Source: Micromonospora matsumotoense
GTDB lineage: Bacteria; Actinomycetota; Actinomycetes; Mycobacteriales; Micromonosporaceae
Assembly (NCBI RefSeq): GCF_900091525.1
Contig: NZ_FMCU01000012.1
Coordinates: forward strand, 1-64,000
Direction of reading: 5' to 3'
DNA length: 64,000 nucleotides
Positions 60,698-64,000 of the stretch are shown here, in pieces. The notes beneath the pieces are model-generated. The model had not been told where the DNA came from. It was given only the letters and a program-made list of their open reading frames with translations, and ran no database searches. A program made the position numbers and the translations under genes. The stretch's first letter is position 1. Every line of letters starts with the position of its first letter.

Positions 60698-61186
60698 ATG
60701 CGGTGTCCGTACTGCCGGCACGCCGACTCCCGGGTGGTCGACTCGCGCGAGGCCGACGACGGCCAGCTGATCCGGCGGCGGCGCTCCTGCCCGGAATGCG
60801 GCAAGCGGTTCACCACGGTCGAGGAGGCCGTGCTCGCGGTGGTCAAGCGCAGCGGGGTGACCGAGCCGTTCAGCCGGACGAAGATCATCGGTGGGGTACG
60901 CAAGGCCTGCCAGGGTCGGCCGGTCGACGAGGACTCCATCGCGCTGCTGGCGCAGAAGGTCGAGGAGACCGTCCGGGCCAAGGGGGCGGCCGAGCTGCCG
61001 AGCCACGACGTGGGGCTGGCGATCCTGGGCCCACTGCGCGACCTGGACGAGGTGGCCTACCTCCGCTTCGCCAGCGTCTACCGCTCGTTCGACTCGCTGG
61101 CCGACTTCGAGCGGGAGATCGAGACACTCCGGGCCGCCGCGCAGGCCCGTGTCGACGCGGCCGAGGCCGCCGACCGTACCGAATGA
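60698..61186 (+). CDS. nrdR: Transcriptional repressor NrdR
   Basis: 162 residues. Zinc ribbon MRCPYCRHADSRVVDSR...CPECGKRF at the N terminus and an ATP-cone (KRSGVTEPFSRTKIIGGVRKAC...). Senses ATP/dATP and represses ribonucleotide reductase genes. ATG at 60698 after AAGGAGG. nrdJ follows by 78 bases, likely one operon. Confidence 0.96.
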   Translation: MRCPYCRHADSRVVDSREADDGQLIRRRRSCPECGKRFTTVEEAVLAVVKRSGVTEPFSRTKIIGGVRKACQGRPVDEDSIALLAQKVEETVRAKGAAELPSHDVGLAILGPLRDLDEVAYLRFASVYRSFDSLADFEREIETLRAAAQARVDAAEAADRTE

Positions 61187-61264
61187 CAGCTTTTCTGACA
61201 GCGACCTGGATTCCGACAGTGACGACGCGTGGCGGGTGGCCGCGCAGACGAGGGGGCCGATGAG

Positions 61265-64000
<2,736 letters not shown>

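Overview
This is a very GC-rich actinobacterial chromosomal window. GTG and TTG starts, 4-base stop/start overlaps and strong GC bias at third codon positions are everywhere. Gene content and order (clgR-psp genes, recA-recX, rny, miaB, miaA-dapF, hflX, lexA/nrdR-nrdJ) and the protein sequences point to a member of the Micromonosporaceae, probably Micromonospora or a close relative. That placement is inference; no rRNA or tRNA gene is present to test it.

Layout. 1-1009: end of a sensor kinase and its LuxR-type response regulator. 1100-4155: cinA-type amidase, clgR, pspA and a pspM-like gene (envelope-stress module). 4164-12036: an oxidase-like protein that has lost its copper ligands, a Nei-type glycosylase, a secreted SH3-like protein, a CPCC protein, a SAM hydrolase and a lipoprotein. 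12048-17195: the Lhr helicase and a small unknown gene with a palindromic promoter. 17300-23363: a six-gene Mrp cation/proton antiporter operon with A and B fused. 23545-30912: two CNNM/CorC membrane proteins, a Spo0M-like protein, LeuE, a flavin-barrel/GNAT fusion and a divergent MocR regulator. 30902-31866: a small lower-GC accessory cassette. 31999-36346: UdgX, an MFS transporter, DUF3046, recA and recX. 36353-39187: a deleted BKACE remnant, then RNase Y behind a long structured leader with a small upstream ORF. 39391-42803: a glutamate-type ABC importer. 43000-50784: selD, hypothetical genes, miaB, a GH5 cellulase and a DUF349 protein. 51046-56964: a class III dioxygenase-like gene, miaA, dapF, malic enzyme and hflX. 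57013-64000: a membrane propeller protein with a Gly/Pro/Arg tail, lexA, nrdR and the start of nrdJ.

The genome-maintenance genes form one functional theme. The recA upstream region holds a LexA-box-like site, two DnaA-box-like sites and a promoter resembling the PafBC (RecA-NDp) class. lexA has a perfect SOS box and two weaker ones. nrdR-nrdJ has a promoter followed by two NrdR-box-like sites 32 bp apart. UdgX, Nei and Lhr add uracil removal, base-excision repair and helicase functions.

Most of the window is ordinary core genome. The most interesting items are the oxidase without copper ligands, the structured rny leader, the 75-nt palindromic repeat family, the stacked regulatory sites before recA and between lexA and nrdR, and the small accessory cassette near 31 kb. 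I saw no CRISPR array, prophage, insertion sequence or obviously complete new defence system.
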